DNA from: Tomocerus qinae
Taxonomy: Eukaryota > Arthropoda > Collembola > Entomobryomorpha > Tomoceridae
Length of the DNA stretch: 64,000 bases
Assembly (NCBI GenBank): GCA_020055645.1
Contig: CM034546.1
Location: 107,016,875-107,080,874 of the forward strand
Direction of reading: 5' to 3'
Part shown: one piece after another, positions 22,696 through 33,986 of the stretch
Layout: every line of letters starts with the position of its first letter
Numbering within the stretch: the first letter of the stretch is position 1
The notes under the pieces: model-generated
Told to the model about the DNA's origin: nothing
What the model saw: only the letters and a program-made list of their open reading frames with translations
Database searches by the model: none
Made by a program: the position numbers and the translations under genes

Positions 22696-25600
22696 ATGGA
22701 TCAAGTCAGAAAAGATCGCCGTGCTGTTGCACTTGAGATCACCAGATTGGAAATGGTAGTTAACGCCTATGATGTCTTGGCACCACCCCCTTTGTTTGAG
22801 ATTACTCATCAAAATGGAGAATTGATTCGGGTGAAAGACAAATGTTCCGCTCTTAATGAGAGAGCCAGTACAGTTGCAGTTGATGATGGTGAATTCATCA
22901 CCGAAGGTGCAGATATATTAACCTTGTTGGATAAAATCAGCAAAGCAATATTAAAGTTAGGAATATTGAAAAATACTTACCCTGCAGCAGGAGCTCCTGG
23001 AGGAAATCCCACTGCAGTGGCAGATATTAAATTACCGAAATTGGAATTGCCAACTTTCTCCGGTGAAGCTAGAGATTGGTTGTCTTTTCAAGATTTATTT
23101 GTGGCGTCCGTGCATAACAATGCGAAGTTAGCTGGAGCACAAAAACTTCAATATTTGAAGGCCTCTCTTAAGGGCGAAGCTGCAACCCTACTCCAGAATA
23201 TTCAAGTGACTGATTTAAACTACGATGGAGCCTGGGACACCCTTAAGAAAAGATACGAGAACAAAAGAGAAATCATCAAGTCTCATTTTGACAGAGTTCT
23301 CAGTTTACCTGTATTGAACCAGGAAAATCCAGATGCTCTAAGGAAAATTGGTGATTTAATTAATGAATGTATTAGGGCTCTGGAAGTGATGAAATTGACT
23401 CCTGAACAAACAAGAGACTTATTAGTGATTCATCTGTTTACCAGGAAGTTTGATAATGTTTCAAGACTTAAGTGGGAAGAAACCCTTAAGCCAGATACAA
23501 TTCCTACATTGAAGGAATTTACGGATTTCATTCTACAGTATGCCAGAGTGACAGCAGCTGCAGGAATCAAGTCAAAAGGAAATACTAGTGCAAAACCAGC
23601 CTTTGTGATTAATAAAGATACGACAACTAAAGTGCATCATGGCACAGAAAATACTCAAGATGGATGTTCCTTATGTAAGAAAGATAAACATTATTTGAGT
23701 AAATGTGATGAATTCAGAAAAATGAATAAACATGAACGAAAAGAGTACATAAGGAAATCAAGAAGATGTTTCAAGTGTATGGGAATTGGTCATCGAACTC
23801 AGGAGTGTACCTGGAAATACAATTGTAGAGATTGTAATGAACCACATCATACCATGATTCATTTTGAAGTTAAAGAATCTAAGAATTCACAAAATGAAGA
23901 ACCTGTAAAGAAACAGGAACAGCAGGAAGAAGTAAAGGATGGAAAGGCAAAATCTTCGTGTTGCTTGGGGATACGGGACACCGCCACGACTTTACTGTCT
24001 ACTGCACTTATCAAGATTAAGAATAATAAGAACCAAGTTTTCGTTTGCAGAGCGTTGTTGGACAATGGTTCTCAGACAAGCTTTATTACTAGAAAGTGTG
24101 CAACGAAAATTGGCTTGAAGACGCATCGAGTGAAACTTTCAATCTCAGGTCTTGGAGAACAAGAAGTTGGAACTTCTCAGCTTGGTGTAGAACTCTATTT
24201 CGGATCGACGCTTAAATCAGATAAGACTTTCCGAGTAGAAGCTCATATTATGAATAATATTACTGGAGATTTACCCAGTGAAAGGATTAGTACTGCAAAC
24301 TGGACTCATATTGATGGTCTCCAGCTTGCAGATCCAAAGTTTACTGAACCAGGACACATTGAGGTGCTTCTGGGAGGCGATATCTATCAAGATCTCATTA
24401 AATCAAGAAAACGAAAAGGACCTGATGGAACTCCATGGGCAATAGAATCACACCTTGGATGGATCCTTCAGGGGAAATGTGAAACGAAGGTTAAGTTACA
24501 GCCTTATCCAGTTCACCATGCTACAATTGATTTTGTTACAAAAATTCAGCAATATTGGGAATTAGAAGAAGTCCCTGATAAGAAAATATTGACTGAAGAA
24601 GAAATAAAATGTGAAAGACATTTCAACGAAACTCACAGTCGAGATGCCGATGGAAGATATGTGGTGAAGTTACCATTTAAGGATAACCGAAAGGAAATCG
24701 GAGAATCTCGGAGTGTGGCTATCAAGAGACTCCAATCTATGGAGCGAGGATATAAGAATTCACCAGACAAAATTCAAGAGTATAATGATGTACTACAAGG
24801 TTACTTGGATCTAGGACACATACAGAGAGTGCCAGACAAGGAAGTAATCATAAATGAGGAAAATTACTACATGCCATTCCATGTAGTATTAAACCCAAAC
24901 AGTAAGACGACCCCAGTGAGAGTAGTGTTCGATGCGTCGGCAAAGTCTTCAACTGGAGTGTCATCGAATGAGTGTCTCATGGTTGGACCCACAATTCAAG
25001 ATAGTGTAGTTGATATTATGATGAGATTCAGACTACATCCTATTGTTATGTCGGCTGACATTCCAAAAATGTACCGGCAGGTAAATATGGAATTGGAAGA
25101 TGCAGATTATCAAAGAATAGTTTGGAGAAAATCTGTGGATGAACCAATTCAAGATTATAAGTTGACAACAGCTACCTTCGGAACAGCATCAGCACCTTAT
25201 CATGCAGTTAGATGTGTGCAACATTTGGCACAATCTGAAAGTGAACATTATCCGAAGGCAGCAACAGCAATATGTAAAGATTTCTACGTGGATGACTTAA
25301 TGACTGGAGCCTCCACCGTGGAAGAAGCTGTGAAATTGAAAGAAGACTTGTTAGAAATCCTGGATAAAGGGAAATTTGAATTAAGGAAATGGTCTTCTAA
25401 CAGTAAAGAATTTTTAGAAACAATTCCACAAGAGTTACGAGAAACCAAAGACATCCTGGAAGTTGGAATTGACAAAACCGTTAAAACTTTGGGACTCTTA
25501 TGGAATCCGAGAGAAGATGTATTTTTGTTACAAGCTGAAATTAAAGGATCACTTGTTACAAAAAGAGAAATATTATCCGCAATAGCAAAGAACTTTGATC

Positions 25601-27879
25601 CTCTCGGTTGGCTTTCACCTGTGACAGTGAAAGGAAAGATATTATTTCAAGATCTCTGGAAGGAAAAGCTCGATTGGGATGATGTCCTTCCAGAAGAAAA
25701 GCTGATTGTGTGGAAAAGGTACAGTGAAGAAATGGATTTGTTACAAAAGATTAAGATTCCAAGACTCTGTACTTTAGAAAATACCACAAATTATTACCTC
25801 GATGGATACTGCGATGCATCTGATAAAGCATATGCAGCTGTTGTGTATCTGCGATCAGAAAATGGAAATGCAAGTATAACTCGACTAGTAGCAGCCAAGA
25901 CTAAGATAGCACCATTGTCATCAGAATTAAAATCAAAGAAGAAATTACTTGAGCAATCATCAGTGCCTCCAATAGTGACTACGCCACGGTTAGAATTATG
26001 TGGAGCTGTGTTGCTGAGAAGACTGATGCAATGTGTGAAAGATGCTTTATGCATTGAAATAAAAGGAATGAATGCGTGGACGGATTCGACAATCATTTTG
26101 GGTTGGATAGGAAAGCATCCGTCAACGTTGAAAACTTTCGTGGGAAATAGAGTGAATGAAATTCAAGAATTACTTCCAAGAGAAAGGTGGGCACATATCT
26201 CCGGAGTGTTGAATCCAGCAGATTGTGCTTCAAGAGGAATTTTTCCTTCAGAATTACAGTATCATGATTTGTGGTGGGAAGGTCCTCCAAGAAATCAACA
26301 ATTTGATGAAGAAGTCGGTGACTACGAAGAGAAAGAAGAATTTCTAAAGGAAATTAAACCAATCATATGTGCACAAACGACTACTTACGTAGAACAAGAT
26401 AGAATAAAAATGCTGATCATGAAGATATCAGAATGGAACAAGTTAAGACGAATTATGGCTTATGTACTTCGTTTTTGTAATAAGAAAAAGTATGTCGGAT
26501 CTCTATCTGTAGAGGAACTAAACGAAGCAGCAAAATTCATCATGAAGAAAGTCCAAGCAGATGAAGAACTTGGATATACGAAAGCAATTGAAATATTGTT
26601 ACAAAAGAAACCAATCTCTAAGGAGATGAGAAAGCTTAACCCATTCGTGGATAGTGATGGACTTCTCAGAGTTGGTGGAAGACTAGAAAAGGCTGAGGTG
26701 ACGTATGACAAGAAACACCCAGTTTTATTGCCCAGTAAGCATCATGTGACAAGAGTGATAGTCAGACACTATCACAAGGAACTCCAACATGCAGGATCTC
26801 AGCTGCTGTTGGCAAAAATTCAAGAAAATTATTGGATTGTTGGAGGAAGAAACTGTATTAAGAAAATAATTCGTTCGTGTATTGTTTGTACGAGACAACG
26901 CGCCGAAACCTGCCAACAATTAATGGGACAATTACCCCAAGCAAGAGTCAACCCAGCAAGAGCATTCAAGAATTGTGGAGTAGATTTTGCTGGCCCTTAC
27001 ATTCTGAAGAATGCTAAGGGAAGAAAAACAATCGAGTATAAAGGCTATGTAGTTGTGTTCATATGCCTAGTAACTAGAGCCATTCACTTGGAATTGGTGA
27101 GTGACATGACCTCAGCGTCGTTCTTGGAAACTTTCAAGAGATTTGTTGCAGTGCGCGGAATTCCCTCGGATGTATTCAGCGACTGTGGAACCAATTTCGT
27201 TGGAGCAGTTCGAGAGCTGAAAGAATACCTTAAATTATGGAATGAACAAGAATTAAGAAAAGATGTCAAGAATTTTATGACAAACAAAGGAGTGAATTGG
27301 CACTTCAATGCACCTTCAGCACCTCACCACGGAGGAATATGGGAGGCAGGAGTGAAATCGATGAAATTTCACCTGAAAAGGATTCTCGGAAAGATGCTAT
27401 TGAATTTTGAAGAAATGATGACCCTATTAAAACAAATTGAGGCATGTTTAAATTCTAGACCTTTATGTAATTTATCGACAGATCCCAGTGAAGTTGCAGC
27501 CTTAACGCCTGGACATTTCTTAATTGGTGAATCGTTAATGGCAGTACCGGAACCGGACATGACTTCACTAAATATAAACCGATTGAGCCGCTGGCAGAAG
27601 ATCCAGTACATGTTCCAGACATTTTGGCGGAGATGGAGTTCTGAGTATCTGGCCAGAATGCAGGAGAAGCCTAAATGGTGGACAACTAAGAAGAATTTAG
27701 AGATTGGGAACCTGGTCCTAATAAAAGATGACAATGAAGCTCCCTTGAGATGGAAAATGGGACGTATCACAGAAGTAAAGCCAGGAGACGACGGAATGGT
27801 TCGAGTTGTGAAATTGAAGACAACTAATGGAGAACTAACTCGTCCTATTGTTAAGTTATGTTTATTACCCTTAGATTAG
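22696..27879 (+). CDS. BEL/Pao gag-pol polyprotein, 1727 aa, intact frame
   Basis: Starts at the ATG of M-D-Q-V-R-K; no stop or shift for 1727 residues. The N-terminal Gag-like DUF1759 region is about 100-270. A CCHC zinc knuckle C-F-K-C-M-G-I-G-H..C starts at 358. The aspartic protease motif L-L-D-N-G-S is at about 454 (Asp456). The reverse transcriptase has Y-V-D-D with Asp866/867. The RNase H-like region begins around D1036. The integrase has an H-H-C-C zinc finger (about 1350-1400) and a D-D-E triad at about Asp1430, Asp1496 and Glu1550, followed by a C-terminal DUF5641-type domain. All catalytic motifs are present. With nearly identical LTRs, this suggests a recently active copy. No env domain. 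Confidence 0.96.
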   Translation: MDQVRKDRRAVALEITRLEMVVNAYDVLAPPPLFEITHQNGELIRVKDKCSALNERASTVAVDDGEFITEGADILTLLDKISKAILKLGILKNTYPAAGAPGGNPTAVADIKLPKLELPTFSGEARDWLSFQDLFVASVHNNAKLAGAQKLQYLKASLKGEAATLLQNIQVTDLNYDGAWDTLKKRYENKREIIKSHFDRVLSLPVLNQENPDALRKIGDLINECIRALEVMKLTPEQTRDLLVIHLFTRKFDNVSRLKWEETLKPDTIPTLKEFTDFILQYARVTAAAGIKSKGNTSAKPAFVINKDTTTKVHHGTENTQDGCSLCKKDKHYLSKCDEFRKMNKHERKEYIRKSRRCFKCMGIGHRTQECTWKYNCRDCNEPHHTMIHFEVKESKNSQNEEPVKKQEQQEEVKDGKAKSSCCLGIRDTATTLLSTALIKIKNNKNQVFVCRALLDNGSQTSFITRKCATKIGLKTHRVKLSISGLGEQEVGTSQLGVELYFGSTLKSDKTFRVEAHIMNNITGDLPSERISTANWTHIDGLQLADPKFTEPGHIEVLLGGDIYQDLIKSRKRKGPDGTPWAIESHLGWILQGKCETKVKLQPYPVHHATIDFVTKIQQYWELEEVPDKKILTEEEIKCERHFNETHSRDADGRYVVKLPFKDNRKEIGESRSVAIKRLQSMERGYKNSPDKIQEYNDVLQGYLDLGHIQRVPDKEVIINEENYYMPFHVVLNPNSKTTPVRVVFDASAKSSTGVSSNECLMVGPTIQDSVVDIMMRFRLHPIVMSADIPKMYRQVNMELEDADYQRIVWRKSVDEPIQDYKLTTATFGTASAPYHAVRCVQHLAQSESEHYPKAATAICKDFYVDDLMTGASTVEEAVKLKEDLLEILDKGKFELRKWSSNSKEFLETIPQELRETKDILEVGIDKTVKTLGLLWNPREDVFLLQAEIKGSLVTKREILSAIAKNFDPLGWLSPVTVKGKILFQDLWKEKLDWDDVLPEEKLIVWKRYSEEMDLLQKIKIPRLCTLENTTNYYLDGYCDASDKAYAAVVYLRSENGNASITRLVAAKTKIAPLSSELKSKKKLLEQSSVPPIVTTPRLELCGAVLLRRLMQCVKDALCIEIKGMNAWTDSTIILGWIGKHPSTLKTFVGNRVNEIQELLPRERWAHISGVLNPADCASRGIFPSELQYHDLWWEGPPRNQQFDEEVGDYEEKEEFLKEIKPIICAQTTTYVEQDRIKMLIMKISEWNKLRRIMAYVLRFCNKKKYVGSLSVEELNEAAKFIMKKVQADEELGYTKAIEILLQKKPISKEMRKLNPFVDSDGLLRVGGRLEKAEVTYDKKHPVLLPSKHHVTRVIVRHYHKELQHAGSQLLLAKIQENYWIVGGRNCIKKIIRSCIVCTRQRAETCQQLMGQLPQARVNPARAFKNCGVDFAGPYILKNAKGRKTIEYKGYVVVFICLVTRAIHLELVSDMTSASFLETFKRFVAVRGIPSDVFSDCGTNFVGAVRELKEYLKLWNEQELRKDVKNFMTNKGVNWHFNAPSAPHHGGIWEAGVKSMKFHLKRILGKMLLNFEEMMTLLKQIEACLNSRPLCNLSTDPSEVAALTPGHFLIGESLMAVPEPDMTSLNINRLSRWQKIQYMFQTFWRRWSSEYLARMQEKPKWWTTKKNLEIGNLVLIKDDNEAPLRWKMGRITEVKPGDDGMVRVVKLKTTNGELTRPIVKLCLLPLD

Positions 27880-28004
27880 GTATGTTACATAGTTTTTTTT
27901 GTTACAAAAATTAAATAGAATTTTTCATAGTTTATAAGAAGTGAATAGTAATTAAGATTTATCATATGATTTATTAATTGAATATTGAAATACTAATGTA
28001 TTCC

Positions 28005-28015
28005 AAGGCCGGGAG
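28005..28015 (+). promoter_or_regulatory. Purine-rich tract before the 3' LTR
   Basis: AAGGCCGGGAG directly abuts the TG of the 3' LTR, the position where the plus-strand primer tract is expected. It is short and interrupted by CC, so this is a positional call. Confidence 0.5.
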
Positions 28016-28461
28016 TGTTTGGTCTTTTGCCTTGAACTAGAATTATAATATTATGTTAAACTGTTATGCTTGATAAAGAATGAATATGAAAGTAATGTGA
28101 ACGCATGCGCAAGGTGCAAGCGGAGTTGTAACTGCCAAGTAAAACGTTTTGTGCTTGGCTACAATCGTTGTGTGTTGTGTATGCGTCTGATAGGACTCAG
28201 AAGAGTCAGTGTGCTTCGTGATTTCATACCGAATGAACGTGTCTTGTGTGTGTGAGAAGAATTTCCAGATTTTGATTAAGTTGATTTTGGAAATAAATAT
28301 AGGTTAAGAAATAAGTCTTTTCCTTTGTGTTTTTGTAACGAGATATCATTTTACCTTAAATCAGGTTAGGGAAAGTGTTTATAAAAAGTCTATTACAAAA
28401 TAGTTGACAATAGTTGACACATGATAATTGACATACACGCACTAAGATAGTCACACTCACT

Positions 28462-29899
28462 TAGCCAGATTTGGATGAGCACCAATTTGGATTTAGAAAG
28501 TACAGGGGTTGTGATAACGCATTGTTAAATTTTACTCAGAGAGTTCATGATGGCATAGACAAGGTCAACGGTAGATCGGTGGCTGTATTTGTTGACATGA
28601 AATCTGCGTTCTATAGTGTCCAAATTGATTTATTGTTAATTAAAATGATGGATAAGTTTAAGGTTGATCCTTATTTGCTCAGACTAATTAAGGCTCACTT
28701 ATATGGGAGAAAAGTTAGGTTAAAAAATGGTGACTATTATTCAAAAGAATATGATTTAGATACTGGAACGGGAGCTGGGTCAGCGTTAGGACCTTTGCTT
28801 TTTAGCATTTTTATTAATGATATCGGTAGTAGTTTTAATGTTGATTATGCACTTTATGCAGATGATTTGGTTTTGTGGGTTAATGATGAAAATGTTAATG
28901 ACGCAATTAGATTATTGAATGTAAATTTAGATAATCTTAAAGTGTGGTGTATAAAAAATAAGTTAGAATTAAATGTGGACAAGACAAAATACATGATTTT
29001 TCACAAAGGTGGTGATTTTAGTATTAAAGGGAATGTTTATAATGAAATTGTATTTAATGGTGAGATAATAGAGAGAGTTTTTAAATTTAAATATCTGGGT
29101 GTATGGATTGATTCAACGCTAACGTTCAAATGTCATATGAACTACGTAGATACAAGAGTAAGAATAGCCCTAGCTAGATTATATGCATTAAAAAGATTGG
29201 TCACTGTTAAGGTAATGGGAATGCTTTTACACTGTTATGTCATCTCTATTTATGACAATGCCATAAGTATATGGGCTGTTCAGACCAAAGTTCAATTTCA
29301 AAATATTCAAGATAAAATAAATAGATTCGTAGTTAATTTTTGTTATCCTCGATATTGTAAATTCAACGGTAATAAGGTTAAGATTGTTAAGAGAGTAGGT
29401 ACTTTGTGTAATATTAGAAAGCAGTTATGCAAATTACAAATTCATACGATTTTTGAGAGACGAGAATTAAGTTTGGTTAAATTGGTTTGGAAAACCTTAA
29501 TAATAAGCTGCCTGGTACAGAAGGCTGGTTCAGTGCGAGTGGTAGTTACAGTCACTCGTTTCCAAGAGTGAAGTGTTCAACATCTAGACTAACTTCGGTA
29601 AAGCATTGTGCGGCCTTAGCGTGGAATAAATTGCCGCGTAAGTGGGTATATGAAGATTTAACTCTTAATACCCTTATTGATAAGCTCAAGGAATTACTGG
29701 AATCCAAAAGGAATAATGTTTTTGTTTAATGATTGAATTTGTTGTTTGAGTTATGTTATTTATTTTATTGTTAAGTTGTGACCCTTGGTGAAAAGAGGTG
29801 GTTGTTTTAAGTAACTTCCTACTTATTTCAATTCGTGTAATTGATGGGCCTATGTTGTCACTTGAATAAAGCTGAACTATGAACTATGAACTATGAACT
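28462..29899 (+). mobile_element. 5'-truncated non-LTR retrotransposon inserted in the 3' LTR
   Basis: Begins abruptly inside a reverse transcriptase domain and ends in a 7-bp tandem tail (CTATGAA, about three to four copies) right before the LTR resumes. The only shared flank is ACT (28459-28461 and 29897-29899), so the target duplication is at most about 3 bp or masked by the tail. Same orientation as the host element. Truncated start plus simple-repeat tail is typical of target-primed reverse transcription of the CR1/L2/Jockey group; the exact clade is not resolved. Confidence 0.9.
28465..29729 (+). pseudogene. Non-LTR reverse transcriptase fragment, frameshifted
   Basis: An open frame from the insertion start to 29571 carries RT blocks: H-Q-F-G-F-R near the start, F-V-D-M-K-S-A-F, G-S-A-L-G-P-L-L-F, and the catalytic Y-A-D-D at about 28855-28866. 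The natural C-terminal part (Trp/Asn/Lys-Leu-Pro motifs, ending L-L-E-S-K-R) lies in a different frame from about 29490 to 29729, so an indel near 29490-29500 breaks the protein. The N-terminus and any endonuclease or ORF1 are absent. Non-functional as it stands. Confidence 0.88.
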
Positions 29900-30050
29900 A
29901 GTTTGTCATTGGCAGCCTTACAACCTGATCAGTGAAGCTAGTTAAATTACGAACTGTTAGTTTTACTTGTGCATAAAATTAGCAGCATAAAGAAAGCAAA
30001 ACCCAAAAATATCACAATCCCGCAGATCGGCCAATACACCGCACAGTATA

Positions 30051-33000
30051 TGTGAAAGTGGCTGAAAGACAAACTTACAACTTTATGATAAGTACGTTTT
30101 TTACATGGCAAGCAATATTATACTTACTTTTTGAGGATCTACTTTTTTAGTAGTCTAGCAATAACTTCTCTATACATATTTACAAATGTACAATCACTAA
30201 ACAAGCGGGATGTTAATGGGATGCTATATTTACTTGTTTACTACACTTGAAAGCACACAATTACGTTTATGTAGTAGTATAGGAGAAAAAGTACACATAT
30301 TGACAATTTAAATAAGGATAGGAGAAATTGTACGAAGAGGACTGTTAGGACAGGTTATTACAAGGCCTTGTTATCTCTCCAAGTCCGACCGGATATCCGT
30401 AAACAGCAGACTCACGATATACAAATACTTACCCTACATATATAAAGTACATGTGCATGCGTCAAGGAAGTAGTAAATGGTTGGATATTATATGGAGATT
30501 GAACATGAGAATAATATTATTTTAAATCTTAAGAAATCATAATTCCCTACAGATTAGTTTTACAGATACATTAATGATGCTCAAACTTTATGGAGAAACG
30601 AATCCATTGAAAAGAAATTTCAATATTCCTTAATATTTATCTATATCTAAAGCAGATATGCAAAAAGGGTAACTTAGGTTCTTGTAGATGCGAAATCATC
30701 CTAATGTAATTTCCCATTAATTAATTAAACGAACTACATAGAACGTATTTACTTGTAGTAATGGCTAATTTTATTTTAATACGTCTGCTTTACCATCTTG
30801 AACTTATCGGCAAACACTGCTAATATAGTACTTCTACTGAAAACTTTCGGGAAAAGTCCCATCAATAGACGAAGGTATTGTATAGTTTGCTACTGATATT
30901 AGTCAGTAAATGACCAGCAGTCAGTTTTCTCGTAAAATTGTGGTACAAATATGTTACAGTAATGTAGAACTAGTTTGATCTAATACACGTTTGCCTCTGG
31001 TGTTAGAAGTAGCTCTTAAATTCTACAAAATAGACAAGCAAAAATTAACAATGTCATTTAGATATGGAATTATAGAAATCTAGAATGGAGATGTCAATAC
31101 ATCGTTTGAAATATGAGATAAATAGAGTCATTTGAATGTGATTGTAAAGTATTCATATGGAGATAGTAAGATTATTAGTGAGCTACCATGTCGGCTTTTT
31201 TGTGGTAATTTGCATATATATTTTTGTTGTTGGAATTGTCTTGTCCTGTCACTGTGTATGAATTATGTGGTGATGTGATGATTGAATTGAATTGAATAGG
31301 GTAGGAAGAAGAGGTAATAGATGAGAATGGAGAATGGATTTGAATGTAATCTAATCGTAATAATAATGAGATGCGCTGTGGTCGGAAGAGAAATTGAAAA
31401 GGCAAATAAGGGAATAAAGACGTACTCTGAATTGGGATTTGATTGAGGATGAGTTGATTGTGCTTGTATAATGATGAGTTTGTTTATCCCGGACTGCGGG
31501 TGGGAAGTACATACAATCAACTGAAATACAATTACAAACACGTAACTTTTCATTAGATATAGAGGTATTCGCATACCTGCGGAGGAATTAATATGTAGTA
31601 CACTTACTATGTAAATATTATCAATGGCCCTCGATTTAATGGACAAATGGACAATCCATCTTGCCTCAGGCAGACCCAAATCTATCATTTAGCTTCAGCC
31701 TATGTAAATAATGCATATTATACCTTTTCTGTGTGGTTCTACGTAAGTTTCAAAAAATATTCAAAGGGATACCGAGAAAAGGAACAAAACTATTCTTATT
31801 TTTACTAGGGGAGAAACGAAAATGAAAGAAAATTACACTTCTTAACGTCACACTACATCCGCGATAAATTATTCACGTGCAAGAAGAATTTCTTTGCATG
31901 TATTCATAAAGATATATGCTGATAAAAATTAAGTTGCTCTGTGGATATTGTAAGTTTGCAGATCAAGTTTAATTCTTTTTCACATTCTCATTTGCATACT
32001 CTCAGGCCTACCACTGCACTGGTTTGGTGTATCAATTTGGAAGATTTTGTTGTAAAAAAGTGGGTTCTGACTAAATATGTAGGAAGTACTTACTACCTCC
32101 AAGCAAGCTTCACGCGTGCATGCAAGACTTCCGACGAGAATCAAACCCATTTTTCATCATGTAACCATTTAATTCGTAATAGCCTCGTAAATGTATTATA
32201 ATGAATACCAATTTACATTAGCCCGAGCGATAATGATGTTAAGATTCTAATTGCAAAGCCTGGAAAATTGCTATCTGTGCGCACACTGTATCATTAGTGC
32301 CAATTAATTCACAAAAATCTTAATTTTTGTGACAGTAGCATTAAAACAGACCAACATCCATCAAAAGAAACTTAACCTTGCCATTTAAGCACATAGCATT
32401 CCAAAATGTTATACTAAATACTAAAAATAATATTAATAAAATGTAGAGATTTCGAATTCGTGCTATCAAAAATTAAACACATTCTTAATAGTAAGATAAT
32501 GAATAAGATCATTACATAATAGATGTCTGGTCTACATAAATACATATAGGTAGGTAGTTTCTATAAAAGTTTTTGTTGACGCATTAGCAAAGGTAGGTAT
32601 GGGATTATAGGAACGTGCAATGCGAGAATATCTGCTCTGTTTACATTTACTGTCAGTCCTTTATTTGGGGGAGGGTAGTTGAATCCAGCCGAAACCTACC
32701 TTGGCTACCTACGCGATAGCCCATCTGACTTACCTGATTCTGACGGATGAGAATGCAATATACATAGTGATACAGACTCAGAGAGTCAGTCAGCACTTGA
32801 TATAAAGTCTCCATCTCATATGGGATTGAAGAAGGCAAGGGTAAGCGGTAGACTAGACTTGACTTCAGGATAGAATCGTATATAGGTAGTCGTAGCTAGT
32901 ACACTATCTTCCCTAGTAGTCTCACTTAGACAGAGAAAATACTTTAATTTCAATCCACTCTGCTCATCATTCACATTTTCTCTTCCGTTCCGTATGGAGC

Positions 33001-33202
33001 ACTTACCTTTCGGATCAACTGGATAATTAACACATAGAATAATCCAAGTTTATACAATTTATTAATTTTTTGGGTAATTAATACAAAGAATAATCCAAGT
33101 TTATACAATTTTTGGATAATTAACCCACAAGTTTGCACAAATTGACAATTTTCGCCATAACCATCCACTTGCATAATTTAGTGCAGTAAAAGAGTCTGAA
33201 TC
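30051..33202. other. Intergenic region upstream of the Atonal-family gene
   Basis: About 3.1 kb with no supported coding sequence. It includes a short tandem repeat at 33021-33150. It presumably carries upstream control sequence of the bHLH gene; I see no unambiguous TATA box close to 33203. Confidence 0.45.
33021..33150. repeat. Short tandem repeat just upstream of the bHLH gene
   Basis: Two 40-bp copies (33021-33060 and 33072-33111) share GAATAATCCAAGTTTATACA and the preceding TAATTAA. A third, diverged partial copy starts at 33114. The array ends about 50 bp before the ATG, so it lies in the promoter or leader. Confidence 0.8.
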
Positions 33203-33986
33203 ATGAGTATCCATCACCAGCATTATTATCAGGAGGACAACTCCTACTACAATTACTACTACGACCAAAGCACATCAGTGTCAGTGGGACCATTTTCAAA
33301 TGATTATTGGACTTCTGAAGAAGATGATAAATCTTTCCTCTCCAGTTCTCACAGTGCCAGTCCTTGTGAATCGCTTCCTAGTAGCACCACACCTACAATT
33401 ATTAAAGAAGAACCTGTTGTCGTCGTCAGAAAAAAAGGTGTCGGAGGCAGAAGGAAAAGTGAAAAGCCACCCTCACCTACAATACTCAAAAAACGACGCG
33501 TTGCAGCCAATGCAAGGTAATTTTAGCTATTATTAACAATCTAAAGTTATTTTCAGCATATTTGATTTATTTTCTCATTAGGCTCCATCACTGTGTCTTT
33601 CTGTTTATAAATGCTATAACTAGCACGACTAAATAATATGATCGCTTAGTTTAAAATTGAACCGTTGATAAGCCAGAAAATACGCTATCTGCAATATTGT
33701 TTTTCATTAATATTTAATTATACATTCTGGAGAATTATTGTGGCGTTGTCCTATATTATTTGCGTGTATGCCAAATAGTTGTACACACAGTCAAAGACAA
33801 ATTCTGTTTTGTTTACACAGAGAAAGGAGACGGATGAATGGACTGAACGATGCTTTCGACAGATTGCGAGAAGTAATTCCATCCCTGGGCTCAGACCACA
33901 AATTGTCCAAATATGAAACGCTGCAAATGGCACAAACATACATAAATGCATTACGTGAACTGTTAAATACTCAGAAATTCAAGTGA
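33203..33986 (+). CDS. Atonal-family bHLH transcription factor, 159 aa, 2 exons
   Basis: Exon 1 is 33203-33516; exon 2 is 33821-33986 (480 nt; intron phase 2). The N-terminal half is Tyr/Ser/Asp-rich without a known domain. The bHLH lies at the very C-terminus (about 97-153): basic region A-N-A-R-E-R-R-R-M-N, helix 1 L-N-D-A-F-D-R-L-R, loop [12 protein letters not shown], helix 2 [10 protein letters not shown]. This signature is diagnostic of the Atonal family (ato/amos/cato; ATOH1/7), proneural factors that bind E-boxes with a Daughterless-type partner to specify sense-organ precursors and photoreceptors. The intron splits the basic region between N-A-R and E-R-R-R. Which paralog it is cannot be settled from this sequence. 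PolyA signals at 34367-34379. Confidence 0.93.

Larger units (their letters stand above)
21501..30045 (+). mobile_element. Complete BEL/Pao LTR retrotransposon with a nested insertion
   Basis: Order: target duplication GTATA (21496-21500), 5' LTR (592 bp, TG...CA), primer-binding site, leader, one gag-pol frame, purine-rich tract, 3' LTR (28016-30045, split by a non-LTR insert), target duplication GTATA (30046-30050). The polyprotein has the BEL order protease, RT, RNase H, integrase, with Gag of DUF1759 type. No env-like frame exists. The 5-bp duplication and full structure show a single integration event. Confidence 0.96.
28016..30045 (+). repeat. 3' LTR of the BEL/Pao element, interrupted
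   Basis: LTR sequence is present at 28016-28461 and 29900-30045, together equal to the 592-bp 5' LTR. The 1438 bp between are a non-LTR retrotransposon fragment. Confidence 0.95.
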
